Source: DATFLS01 sp964413425 (lineage in GTDB: Bacteria; Fidelibacterota; JAANXI01). Taken from it: a stretch of DNA of 59,877 nt. The position numbers and the translations under genes are program-made. The DNA is taken from positions 1 to 59,877 of the forward strand of contig CAYPST010000015.1 of the NCBI GenBank assembly GCA_964413425.1, read 5' to 3'. This document shows, piece after piece, positions 34,101 through 41,947 of this stretch. Position 1 is the stretch's first letter. Each line of letters begins with the position of its first letter. The notes beneath the pieces were generated by a model. The model was not told the origin of the DNA, did no database searches, and worked only from the letters and a program-made list of their open reading frames with translations.

Positions 34101-37100
34101 ATGTATTCTATGAGCGGCAATCCTTACAAACGGCAGATTATTCAGGGTGAACAATTATATCAACAGGGAAAGTATGCAGAAGCGTTGGAGATTTTTGAAT
34201 CGGTAATCGAACAAGATCCGGAGAATGTGGAGGCGTTGAATGATGCGGGGGTTACCTATTTAGAACTCAACGAGATTGATTCCGCCATTGAAGTACTGAG
34301 TAAAGCGGTAGAAATAAGACCTGACAATGAAAATGCTATTCTGACACTGCTGGATTGTTATGTATTACGCAATAATACCCGGAAAGCGCAGGAATTTTAT
34401 ACTGAAAATTCTGCCCATATTACCGACGACGAACTAAAAAGTGAATATGAGAAAATCATTTTTGGGAACAGAGATATTGATGACAATAGAGAGGGAAACG
34501 GGTATGACCAAAAGATAAAACACGCTGAAGATCTGTTCGCAAAAGGGCAAATAGACGAGGCAAGCGATATTTTCTCCACCATATTAAAGGAGGATCCTGA
34601 AAACGAACTGGCATTAAATAATCTGGCAGTAATCCACCACCAACAAGGGGATACCGAACGTTCTCAGAAATATATAGAAAAGGCCTATAACCTGAATCCC
34701 ACCCATCAGGATATTATCGAAAATTTTGCTTCTATCATAGGTTACGATTCCGTCGATATGAGGGATTCGACGGATACGATTAATATTGCGTTTATTTGTG
34801 GACCCGATACGAAATTTCTTCTTCCCATAGAAGAACAACTTGCTGATTCTGAAAAATATGATGTGAAGTGGTTGCACTTTACGAACCAGGTGGATTTACA
34901 GCAGATACAGCGCCTGATGGATTGGGCGGATATTATCTGGTTCGAGTGGTGTGATCAGATTGTGCTGAACGCAAGCCAGCAATTACGAAAAACATCCCAC
35001 GTGATATGTCGATTACACCGGTATGAGTCGTTCACCGGGATTCCACAGCAGGTACGATGGGAGTTTGTTGATCATCTAATCCTGGTGTCAGATCCGATAA
35101 AAGATATTATAATGGAAACAGTGCCGAATATCGAACAACGTGTAAACATAGTTGTGATACCTAATGGAGTTGATTTAACAAATTACCACTTCACAAAAAG
35201 GAAAAAAGGGTTTGACATTGCCTACATTGGCTATATAAACCACAGAAAAAACCCGTCGTTTCTCATTCAGGCAATTGATAAACTGGTTCGGATAAATGAT
35301 AATTACCAGCTCCATATCGCCGGATATTATCAGCAATTGGAGTATCAACTCTACATGGAGTATCTGGTGGAGGAGCTGAGTTTGCAAAATAATGTGCATC
35401 TGTATGGATGGGTAGACGACATATCCCTCTGGCTGGAGAAGAAAAATTATCTCCTGTCGACCAGTATACACGAAAGTTTCGGATATGGGATTGCCGAAGC
35501 AATGGCGTCAGGAATAAAGCCGGTTATTCACAATTTCCCCGGAGCAAAAGAAATATTCAAAAGTGAATATGTATTCAATAATCTGGATGAACTGGTGGAG
35601 ATGATCACCTCGGATAAATATGAATCGGAAAATTATCGGCAATTTATAAAAGAGAGATATTCTCTGGAATCTCAACTAAAACAAATAGACCAATTAATAG
35701 AAAATACCAGTAGTACTTCGAAAATCGCCTCAGAAAAAAAGGCACAGCCAGGAGGATCAAATAATAATCGATTTCAATCACCTCAACGCAACATTCAAAA
35801 GAATCGAAATCTTATTATCACCGGGATTCCGCGTAGCGGCACCAGTCTGGTAGCCAGTCTACTGAATGCTGCTGACAATGTGGTATGTCTGAACGAGATT
35901 CTCTATAATGTGAATACACTTCCACAGGATTTCGAAGAAATCAGAAACAGACTTTTACTGGAGCAGCCAATACCTAATAAATACAATAATGAGGGGAGTC
36001 TGACCACAGATACACAAAATGGCAACACAAAAATTGAGCATAGACCAATAACCAAACCACTCGATGAAAATGTAATTGTGGGCTCCAAAGTCAATATTCC
36101 ATATTTGAATCAAATTGAGAAAATATTGCAGTATGGTTTCAATACAATTGCAATTATCAGAGATCCGGCCTACACCGTTGCAAGCTGGAATAGGAATCAA
36201 AATATTCCGGAAGCGATGGTTTCTGATGAAAATATGCATCCCAGGTGGAGACCATTTAATTTCGGTACCACGAATCCGATTGAAAGACAGGCGAAGATCT
36301 GGGAATTTTATGCCAGGATTCTATGGAAATATCGGGATCAATTAAAAATATTGAAGTATGAATATATAACTCAGCATCCTGATACCGTGATGAAAAACAT
36401 ATGTGATGAGCTCGGAGTGGTCCCCCCCGAGAATATCCCGGAGTTAAAGAATTACAATAGTCCTTCCCGATATGAAAATTTTGAATATATCTCAACCATT
36501 ACAGCACAATCATGCCCGACCGCCAAATATTTTGGATATCAGCTGAAAAAACCGGATCGGAATTACGAACCCCGGAGGTATTGGGAAACTCGAGGTCAAA
36601 ATTACCGGGTGAATAAAAAGTGGTATAATTCGGATCAGGAAATACCCTTCCTGGACAGTCTGATAGATAAATATGATTTGAGGGCGAAACCTGTTCTGGA
36701 GATTGGGGCGGGCTATGGGAGATTATACGAGCATCTCGGTGAGAAAATGGAAAATTTTGTGATGTGTGATTTTGTAGAATCCATGCGGGAGGAGTGTGAA
36801 AAACGCACCGGAATAAAACCGGATTACTGGGACGGACATACCTTACCCTATCAGGATAATTCTTTTGAACTGACCATACTGTTTTCGGTATTATTACATG
36901 TTCCTGACTCCGACATAGATCATCTTATCCGGGAAGCCGTCAGAGTAACCAGGAAATTTTTGTATATCTCCACTTATACGGGAGATTCTGGTCAGACGGC
37001 AGATCACATATTCAGGCATGACTACAGGAGCCTCTTTGAAAAATATGGATTGAAAATTACGGAAGAGAAAGAATATTTCTCTGGTAATCGAACGAATTGG

Positions 37101-37145
37101 CTTGTTGAGATTGTCAAGGAGAAAAAAGACAAAGCAGATCACTGA
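34101..37145 (+). CDS. TPR-glycosyltransferase-sulfotransferase-methyltransferase fusion
   Basis: A 1014-aa cytoplasmic protein with four parts. TPR repeats fill residues about 10-220. A GT4-type glycosyltransferase follows (about 225-535), with VVIPNGVD and the catalytic E-x7-E pair E458/E466 (HESFGYGIAE). A low-complexity Ser/Gln/Asn linker leads to a sulfotransferase domain (about 570-815): PAPS-loop GIPRSGTS at 575-582 and 3'-phosphate site RDP at 687-689. The C-terminus is a class I SAM methyltransferase with motif I VLEIGAGYG at 865-873. Its place between flgL and flagellin suggests synthesis of a sulfated, possibly methylated flagellin glycan. Codon and base use are AT-richer than neighbours. 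Start 34101 or 34110. Confidence 0.85.
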   Translation: MYSMSGNPYKRQIIQGEQLYQQGKYAEALEIFESVIEQDPENVEALNDAGVTYLELNEIDSAIEVLSKAVEIRPDNENAILTLLDCYVLRNNTRKAQEFYTENSAHITDDELKSEYEKIIFGNRDIDDNREGNGYDQKIKHAEDLFAKGQIDEASDIFSTILKEDPENELALNNLAVIHHQQGDTERSQKYIEKAYNLNPTHQDIIENFASIIGYDSVDMRDSTDTINIAFICGPDTKFLLPIEEQLADSEKYDVKWLHFTNQVDLQQIQRLMDWADIIWFEWCDQIVLNASQQLRKTSHVICRLHRYESFTGIPQQVRWEFVDHLILVSDPIKDIIMETVPNIEQRVNIVVIPNGVDLTNYHFTKRKKGFDIAYIGYINHRKNPSFLIQAIDKLVRINDNYQLHIAGYYQQLEYQLYMEYLVEELSLQNNVHLYGWVDDISLWLEKKNYLLSTSIHESFGYGIAEAMASGIKPVIHNFPGAKEIFKSEYVFNNLDELVEMITSDKYESENYRQFIKERYSLESQLKQIDQLIENTSSTSKIASEKKAQPGGSNNNRFQSPQRNIQKNRNLIITGIPRSGTSLVASLLNAADNVVCLNEILYNVNTLPQDFEEIRNRLLLEQPIPNKYNNEGSLTTDTQNGNTKIEHRPITKPLDENVIVGSKVNIPYLNQIEKILQYGFNTIAIIRDPAYTVASWNRNQNIPEAMVSDENMHPRWRPFNFGTTNPIERQAKIWEFYARILWKYRDQLKILKYEYITQHPDTVMKNICDELGVVPPENIPELKNYNSPSRYENFEYISTITAQSCPTAKYFGYQLKKPDRNYEPRRYWETRGQNYRVNKKWYNSDQEIPFLDSLIDKYDLRAKPVLEIGAGYGRLYEHLGEKMENFVMCDFVESMREECEKRTGIKPDYWDGHTLPYQDNSFELTILFSVLLHVPDSDIDHLIREAVRVTRKFLYISTYTGDSGQTADHIFRHDYRSLFEKYGLKITEEKEYFSGNRTNWLVEIVKEKKDKADH

Positions 37146-37230
37146 ACGACTAGATAATATACAGACTTAATAAACGATAAATCCTGATGAGTCCGGGTTG
37201 AAACTGGTCCACCGGGAGTAATTTGACATT

Positions 37231-37791
37231 TCAAATCTCCTGTATTGAGGGAGTATAGGCGCCTTTATTAGCATGAGGAAATTCAAGCCCTGGGATTTGT
37301 TTCCCGAGAAATGGACAGAGTTTCTGCCAGCCGTCACCCTCTGTTATATTAAGTACTAATAAATCTTCCGATCTATATTTGAAATATCTTTTTACTTCTC
37401 TTATATGGTTTTGATACCGGTTGAGATATATCTCTTCGTTTCCGACGGGATGCCCGACGCCGTATATCCACTTTCTCATCGGAGTATCTTTAGTACCGAA
37501 GTGATTAACAACACTTTTAATCCATTTATCCGGGGGACGTACGGTCAGAATAAATTTACTTCCAGGATAAGCGATATTTAATTCTTTATAGATAATGGGC
37601 CATGGATTATCCTGGAAGGCATCATAATATGGCGTCAGATTAAAGGCGATATCATACACCTCTTTTTGTATCTGTGAATTCCGTGTATGGACAGGACCGC
37701 AAACACGATACCCCAGAATTTCAAGCGCACGTCCCAGCGAGGTGGTGGCTGTTTTATGAAATCCGATTCCGAAGACCTTACCATTTCTCAT
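37231..37791 (-). CDS. Stand-alone sulfotransferase
   Basis: A 186-aa PAPS-dependent sulfotransferase. The 5'-phosphosulfate loop is GFHKTATTSLGRALEILGY (residues 9-27), and a TVRPPDKWIKSVVNHF segment resembles the 3'-phosphate-binding strand-helix. It is small and matches the short Sulfotransfer_4-like type. AGGAGCG precedes the ATG on the minus strand. It is convergent with the fusion enzyme and divergent from the GT2-TPR gene, on the opposite strand to all flagellar genes, and AT-rich. Substrate unknown; a glycan made by the neighbouring enzymes is the simplest guess. Confidence 0.85.
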   Translation of the reverse strand: MRNGKVFGIGFHKTATTSLGRALEILGYRVCGPVHTRNSQIQKEVYDIAFNLTPYYDAFQDNPWPIIYKELNIAYPGSKFILTVRPPDKWIKSVVNHFGTKDTPMRKWIYGVGHPVGNEEIYLNRYQNHIREVKRYFKYRSEDLLVLNITEGDGWQKLCPFLGKQIPGLEFPHANKGAYTPSIQEI

Positions 37792-38144
37792 TGTGCGCTC
37801 CTGTTCTCGAGTTTTTCAGATTTTAATCAGATAAGAGAGATATACATGTAGGCGATTAAAACGTAACATATTTTGAAAGATACAAATATTGAACCAATTA
37901 GATATTCAAGGAAGCACTTTGAATAGAAATCCCGGAAATAAAAAAGGTTTGATGTATCGAGCATAGTATCCGAGACATCTATAACATTTTTCTGGCAAAT
38001 ATTTCCGTTGACAGGAAATTTTTTCTCCCATTTTCGTCGATAATTTTGGTGTATGCCGGATTTTTACATTTGGAATATTAGTTGCAGTCAGAGTTTCATA
38101 ATAGCAGAAATCACATATAGGGATAGCAAGAAAGAATAATTGAA
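37792..38144. other. Divergent AT-rich promoter region
   Basis: No gene is seen. It separates the minus-strand sulfotransferase from the GT2-TPR gene and must contain promoters for both. A sigma-54-like element is at 38071-38085, and GTCGATAA (a sigma-28-type -10 without a good -35) is at 38036-38043. Confidence 0.5.
38071..38085 (+). promoter_or_regulatory. Weak sigma-54-like element before GT2-TPR gene
   Basis: TGG-AATATTAGT-TGC keeps GG-N10-GC and the TTGCA -12 half, but lacks the CAC after GG. The expected enhancer is not complete upstream (GGAAAT at 37934 without the GGAA-N5-TTCC partner), so confidence is low. Confidence 0.3.
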
Positions 38145-40193
38145 ATGGAAGAAACAGAATTAAAATTATCAGCGTGCTTAATGGTAAAAGATGAAGAGGA
38201 AATGCTCCCCTCCTGTCTTGAGAGTATTAAGGATGTAGCAGATGAGATCATAGTCGTAGATACCGGTTCCACTGATCGCACCGTCGAAATCGCCGAGTCC
38301 TACGGGGCAAAAGTTTATCACCATCCCTGGGAGAATAATTTCAGTAAACACAGGAACCAGAGCATTTCGTACGCCACAGGCGATTGGTTCTTCACAATCG
38401 ATGCCGATGAACGGCTGGAATCCGAGCGCATTTCAAAAACAAAGTTGAAACAAACTCTTCGAGAACTTCCTGATAATGTCAATGCGGTTTTGGTTACTAT
38501 GAAGGATTATCGACGGACAGACGAAAAGCTGAAACTGGTCTGGAAGGTTACGAAGCTGTTTCGGAATAATGCAGGAGTATATTTCGAAGGAGAAGTTCAT
38601 AATCAACCGGTGGTCCCGGGGGAAGCCATAGATTCGGATTTAGTTATAAAGCATTATGGATACGACTTATCCAAGGCAAAGATGAAGAAAAAATTCGAAA
38701 GGACCAACACCTTATTACAGGAACGTATAAAAGGAAATCCAGCAGACTGGGAGGCCTATTTTTATCTGGCGAATTTATACGGTTCTTTTAATAAATATGA
38801 TGAGGGAATAGAGTATGGGAAAAAAATGTTGGAAATTATCCCGGAAGAATCAAAAAATGAACTCTATTTGAAGGTGTACTTTAATATTGGTGCCGGATAT
38901 CTCCGGCTGGAACAGTATGAACAGGCAAAAGAATGGTTCCTGAAAGGGTTGGAAGTACTCCCTGATGACCTTGATATCCACTTTGGCCTGGCCATCGTTG
39001 GCATTCATCTGAAAGATTTGGCCCTGGTTGAAACGCATTCCCGAGCGTTCCTGGCCAGGTATGATAATTGGATGAGCAATGAAATAAAAGCCGGACTCAG
39101 ATTTATCTATCATATGGACCAGCAATATAGAAGCGATATCCTGTCAGGATATTTAACTGCTTTGATCGGAAAACGGGACATCTCGAAATTAGAGGAAGCA
39201 TGGGAAGAATACGAGACGGAAATCTATTCGGATACCCGGGTGGGGTTGAATTTATTGCATAACCTGTTCTCCATGGATCTAATGGAGAGGTTTTTGGAGT
39301 ATGCAACGAAACTGATTCGGGCACTGCCGCACGAGTCCGAGTTTCTTTATCCGCTGATTGATCAGTATAGAGCAAATAATCTCTCTAAAGAGTGGTTCTT
39401 TCATTTCGTTGAGACGGTCATCCTGAAAGAAGGGAATTATTACCTATTCTCCGAGATCATCAATATTTTATTGCACCAGGATTTGCTGGAGACGGCTTCC
39501 GAAATGATTGCCGCATTTTCCGGAAATGGTCTGCCGGAAGGATTTGATGTTGCAAAACAGGCCATGCTTTTGATCCGGCAGGGTCGGACCGGGGAGGCAC
39601 TTCGGCTGGTAAAGCAGGGCATTGCTTTACAGGTCGATGATCAGGAGTTTTATATCAATGCTATTCCCTTCTTGTATAGACAGGCACAAAACCAACTGCT
39701 CGTTGCCGCCATTGAAAATGCGATGCGATATTATGAAAGTTTTGAGGAAATACCGGAAATCATTTTGCTCCCTTTATCAATTAATATGGTAAAGCAGAAC
39801 AAGCTCACCCATTTGCTGAATATAGCAGAAACTCTATGCAAGCGGCATGACATTTCCTCTGACAGGGTCTTGCATTCATGGGAAGATTTTGCAGAGATAT
39901 ATCAGTCCCTGGCAGAATATTTTGTTTCTGAGGGACGGGATCTTCCCGCGCAAATGGCCTGGGAGGTCTGTTTCACCATGACCGGGAACGGAGAATTTCT
40001 GGAGTGCATTGGCGATTTGTTTTTTCGCAATGAACGCTATGATGAAGCATTACAGAATTATGCCATCGCTTTGGATAACGAATATCAGTCAAAATCGATG
40101 ATCCGACATATGAAACAAATCTTCCAGAATCTGGATGATACAGCAGGGCTGGCCCAGTGCGAGGAATTAATGGCGGTGTATGATACCGCGTAA
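38145..40193 (+). CDS. GT2 glycosyltransferase with TPR domain
   Basis: The N-terminal 190 residues are a GT-A fold family 2 glycosyltransferase: ACLMVKDEEEMLPSCLESI, VVDTGSTDRTVEIA and the metal-binding DAD in TIDADERLE. The remaining 490 residues are helical TPR-type repeats (for example FNIGAGYLRLEQYEQAKEWF). GT2-TPR proteins are common in surface-glycan and flagellin glycosylation loci; the TPR part may recognise the acceptor. It ends 370 bp before flagellin and is read in the same direction. Confidence 0.88.
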   Translation: MEETELKLSACLMVKDEEEMLPSCLESIKDVADEIIVVDTGSTDRTVEIAESYGAKVYHHPWENNFSKHRNQSISYATGDWFFTIDADERLESERISKTKLKQTLRELPDNVNAVLVTMKDYRRTDEKLKLVWKVTKLFRNNAGVYFEGEVHNQPVVPGEAIDSDLVIKHYGYDLSKAKMKKKFERTNTLLQERIKGNPADWEAYFYLANLYGSFNKYDEGIEYGKKMLEIIPEESKNELYLKVYFNIGAGYLRLEQYEQAKEWFLKGLEVLPDDLDIHFGLAIVGIHLKDLALVETHSRAFLARYDNWMSNEIKAGLRFIYHMDQQYRSDILSGYLTALIGKRDISKLEEAWEEYETEIYSDTRVGLNLLHNLFSMDLMERFLEYATKLIRALPHESEFLYPLIDQYRANNLSKEWFFHFVETVILKEGNYYLFSEIINILLHQDLLETASEMIAAFSGNGLPEGFDVAKQAMLLIRQGRTGEALRLVKQGIALQVDDQEFYINAIPFLYRQAQNQLLVAAIENAMRYYESFEEIPEIILLPLSINMVKQNKLTHLLNIAETLCKRHDISSDRVLHSWEDFAEIYQSLAEYFVSEGRDLPAQMAWEVCFTMTGNGEFLECIGDLFFRNERYDEALQNYAIALDNEYQSKSMIRHMKQIFQNLDDTAGLAQCEELMAVYDTA

Positions 40194-40463
40194 ATAGGCA
40201 GTGTATTGCTCGTTTTGTGTTATTATTTCTGATGCACCAGCGGACAAACCGGTTTGTTCCGGCCTTCTCAATTATGCGGGTCCATCTCGCACCTCTTCCC
40301 TGAGAGAAACCTCATGGGCCTTGGATAGACTTCCTGGAGTACGAACAGGATACCGGGAGCACTGTCATGTATACCCGCTAATGGTTTCTTTAGCAAAGAC
40401 TCCCCCTTTCTCTGCAATGAACTGCACATATTGCTCAAAAATCATGCCATAATAGGATCCTGT

Positions 40464-40490
40464 TAAAGTTTTCAGTGGTTGCGTCGATAG
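40464..40490 (+). promoter_or_regulatory. Sigma-28 (FliA) promoter of flagellin
   Basis: TAAAGTTT, an 11-base spacer, then GTCGATAG. The consensus is TAAAGTTT-N11-GCCGATAA, so 14 of 16 positions match. Transcription should begin near 40497. Confidence 0.9.
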
Positions 40491-40496
40491 TAGTAG

Positions 40497-40563
40497 TGAA
40501 AATAATGTTGGCCGACATTAGGAAGCAAGGAAGCGTAAAACAACAACATCAAGGAGGATTCAC
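40497..40563 (+). promoter_or_regulatory. Flagellin leader with GGA motifs (putative CsrA sites)
   Basis: GGA occurs at 40521, 40529, 40553 and 40556; the last two form the ribosome-binding site AAGGAGGA. An AATGT-TGGCCG-ACATT hairpin lies at 40504-40519. This layout resembles the hag leader bound by CsrA in other bacteria. Binding is inferred. Confidence 0.5.
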
Positions 40564-41433
40564 ATGGCACTTCGAATCGTCAATAACATTGCTGCAATCA
40601 ACGCGCAGCGGAACTTAGCCAATACCCAGAACCGGCTGGAAGTTTCACTGGAACGGCTCTCATCCGGGTTACGGATTAACCGGGCCGCCGATGATGCCGC
40701 CGGTCTGGCCATCAGCCAGCAGTTCCGCGGTGACCTGTCCGCCTATAGCGCTGCTGAGAATAACGTCGCTCAGGGCAATGCCATGCTGCAGGTGGCCGAG
40801 GGTGGATTGGATCAGATTCATGGAATGTTAACCCGGTTGAAAGAGCTGGCCACCCAGGCGGCATCTGATAACACCGTGGATGCGGAAGCATTGGATGATG
40901 AAGCCCAGGAACTGGTCGATGAGATCAACCGGACGGCGAAATCCACTGAATACAGTGGTATCTATTTGATTGATGGGAGCTATGCTACTACTGGTGCCGG
41001 CGGAGCATCCGGTGTGGATATTCAGGTTGGCGCATCTAATACAGGCATAAACCGCCTGAGTTTCACCATAAGCGCGGCCACAGCCGGAGCACTCGGGACT
41101 ACTGCAGGTGGTGGAGGTACAGGACTCCATGCGGTTAACCTGAATTCCGTCGCATCAGCTCAACTTTCAATGGATGTCGTCGATGAAGCCATTGCTGATG
41201 TCAGTGATATTCGTGCCAGCATTGGTGCGAACCAGAATCGTCTGTCGTACACGGCCAATAACCTGTCGACCACCATCGAGAACATCAGCGCATCCGAATC
41301 GGTGATACGCGATGCCGATATCGCCGCGGAAATGACCAACTTCACCAAGAACCAGATCCTGAGACAGGCTGGTACGGCCATGCTGGCCCAGGCCAATGCG
41401 ATGCCGCAGGCCGCATTGACCTTGCTTGGGTAA
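40564..41433 (+). CDS. fliC: Flagellin
   Basis: The filament subunit. The N-terminal D0/D1 region (RIVNNIAAINAQRNLANTQN, then LERLSSGLRINRAADDAAGL) and the C-terminal mate (SVIRDADIAAEMTNFTKNQI, then LAQANAMPQAALTLLG) are highly conserved. At 289 aa the exposed middle is short (about residues 140-205), Gly/Ala/Thr/Ser-rich, which is where O-glycans would sit. It is the only flagellin in the window. Expression should depend on FliA and on CsrA/FliW. Confidence 0.98.
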   Translation: MALRIVNNIAAINAQRNLANTQNRLEVSLERLSSGLRINRAADDAAGLAISQQFRGDLSAYSAAENNVAQGNAMLQVAEGGLDQIHGMLTRLKELATQAASDNTVDAEALDDEAQELVDEINRTAKSTEYSGIYLIDGSYATTGAGGASGVDIQVGASNTGINRLSFTISAATAGALGTTAGGGGTGLHAVNLNSVASAQLSMDVVDEAIADVSDIRASIGANQNRLSYTANNLSTTIENISASESVIRDADIAAEMTNFTKNQILRQAGTAMLAQANAMPQAALTLLG

Positions 41434-41490
41434 TCAGAACGAACTCTCAAGCGGATATAAAGCTGAATGAATAGCTTTATGAACTGAACA

Positions 41491-41531
41491 GGGAACTAGG
41501 GGGAAGGCTAATAACTTCCCCCTTTGTTCCC
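41491..41531 (+). terminator. Hairpin between flagellin and flaG
   Basis: AGGGGGAAG and CTTCCCCCT form a 9-bp stem around an 8-base loop. Outer arms GGGAAC and GTTCCC can extend it. Only a short T-run follows, so it probably attenuates rather than stops transcription, keeping flagellin far more abundant than FlaG, FliD and FliS. Confidence 0.65.
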
Positions 41532-41547
41532 ACTTGAGGTGAGAACA

Positions 41548-41937
41548 ATGACCACGACAAAAATACAGAGCGTGACTCAAAATATTGCCTACAAGCAGTC
41601 CCTGATGAAACGGGATGAGAATGAACCTCAGGGATCGGAAGTAAAAGCCAGTTTAAAGCCGAATAAACCTGAGAAAGAGGTGCCGGTCGTTGAAAGTCTC
41701 CAACCGGCGGCAGAATCTGCTCCGGAAAATGAGACAGATGCAACTATCGAATCGGAGAAGTTCAATCTCTATGATAGCCTGTTCTTCCAGATTCATAAAC
41801 AGACCGGCCAGTTAATGGTAGTCATTAAAGATGTGGGAACGGGCGAGGTGGTGAGGACGGTTCCTCCGGAAGAGTTATTGAATACATTGGGTAATATCAA
41901 AGAAGCCATCGGCGCTATTGTTGATAAGTCAGGATAG
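41548..41937 (+). CDS. flaG: Flagellar protein FlaG
   Basis: FlaG modulates filament length in several bacteria. The N-terminal 70 residues are Glu/Pro/Lys-rich and disordered. The C-terminal domain is typical: FQIHKQTGQLMVVIKDVGTG, then EVVRTVPPEELLNTLG. I use ATG 41548 with GAGGTGAG upstream, rather than the non-ATG codon at 41524 inside the hairpin. It is followed at once by fliD. Confidence 0.9.
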   Translation: MTTTKIQSVTQNIAYKQSLMKRDENEPQGSEVKASLKPNKPEKEVPVVESLQPAAESAPENETDATIESEKFNLYDSLFFQIHKQTGQLMVVIKDVGTGEVVRTVPPEELLNTLGNIKEAIGAIVDKSG

Positions 41938-41947
41938 GAGGAATAGT

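Larger units (their letters stand above)
40194..40563 (+). other. Region between GT2-TPR gene and flagellin
   Basis: About 270 bases without a convincing gene, then the sigma-28 promoter (40464-40490) and a 67-base leader. A short minus-strand frame reading MIFEQYVQFIAEKGG near 40446 might be a gene remnant, but is too short to call. Confidence 0.5.

Noticed and set aside
38036..38043. Sigma-28 promoter before GT2-TPR gene
   Set aside because: Only the -10 GTCGATAA is present; no TAAA at the required distance.
34101..40193. Mobile element carrying the glycan island
   Set aside because: No transposase, integrase, terminal repeats or attachment site seen despite low GC.
40201..40452. 83-aa open frame before flagellin
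   Set aside because: Cys/Pro/Ser-rich odd composition, no ribosome-binding site, ends at the FliA promoter; likely chance.
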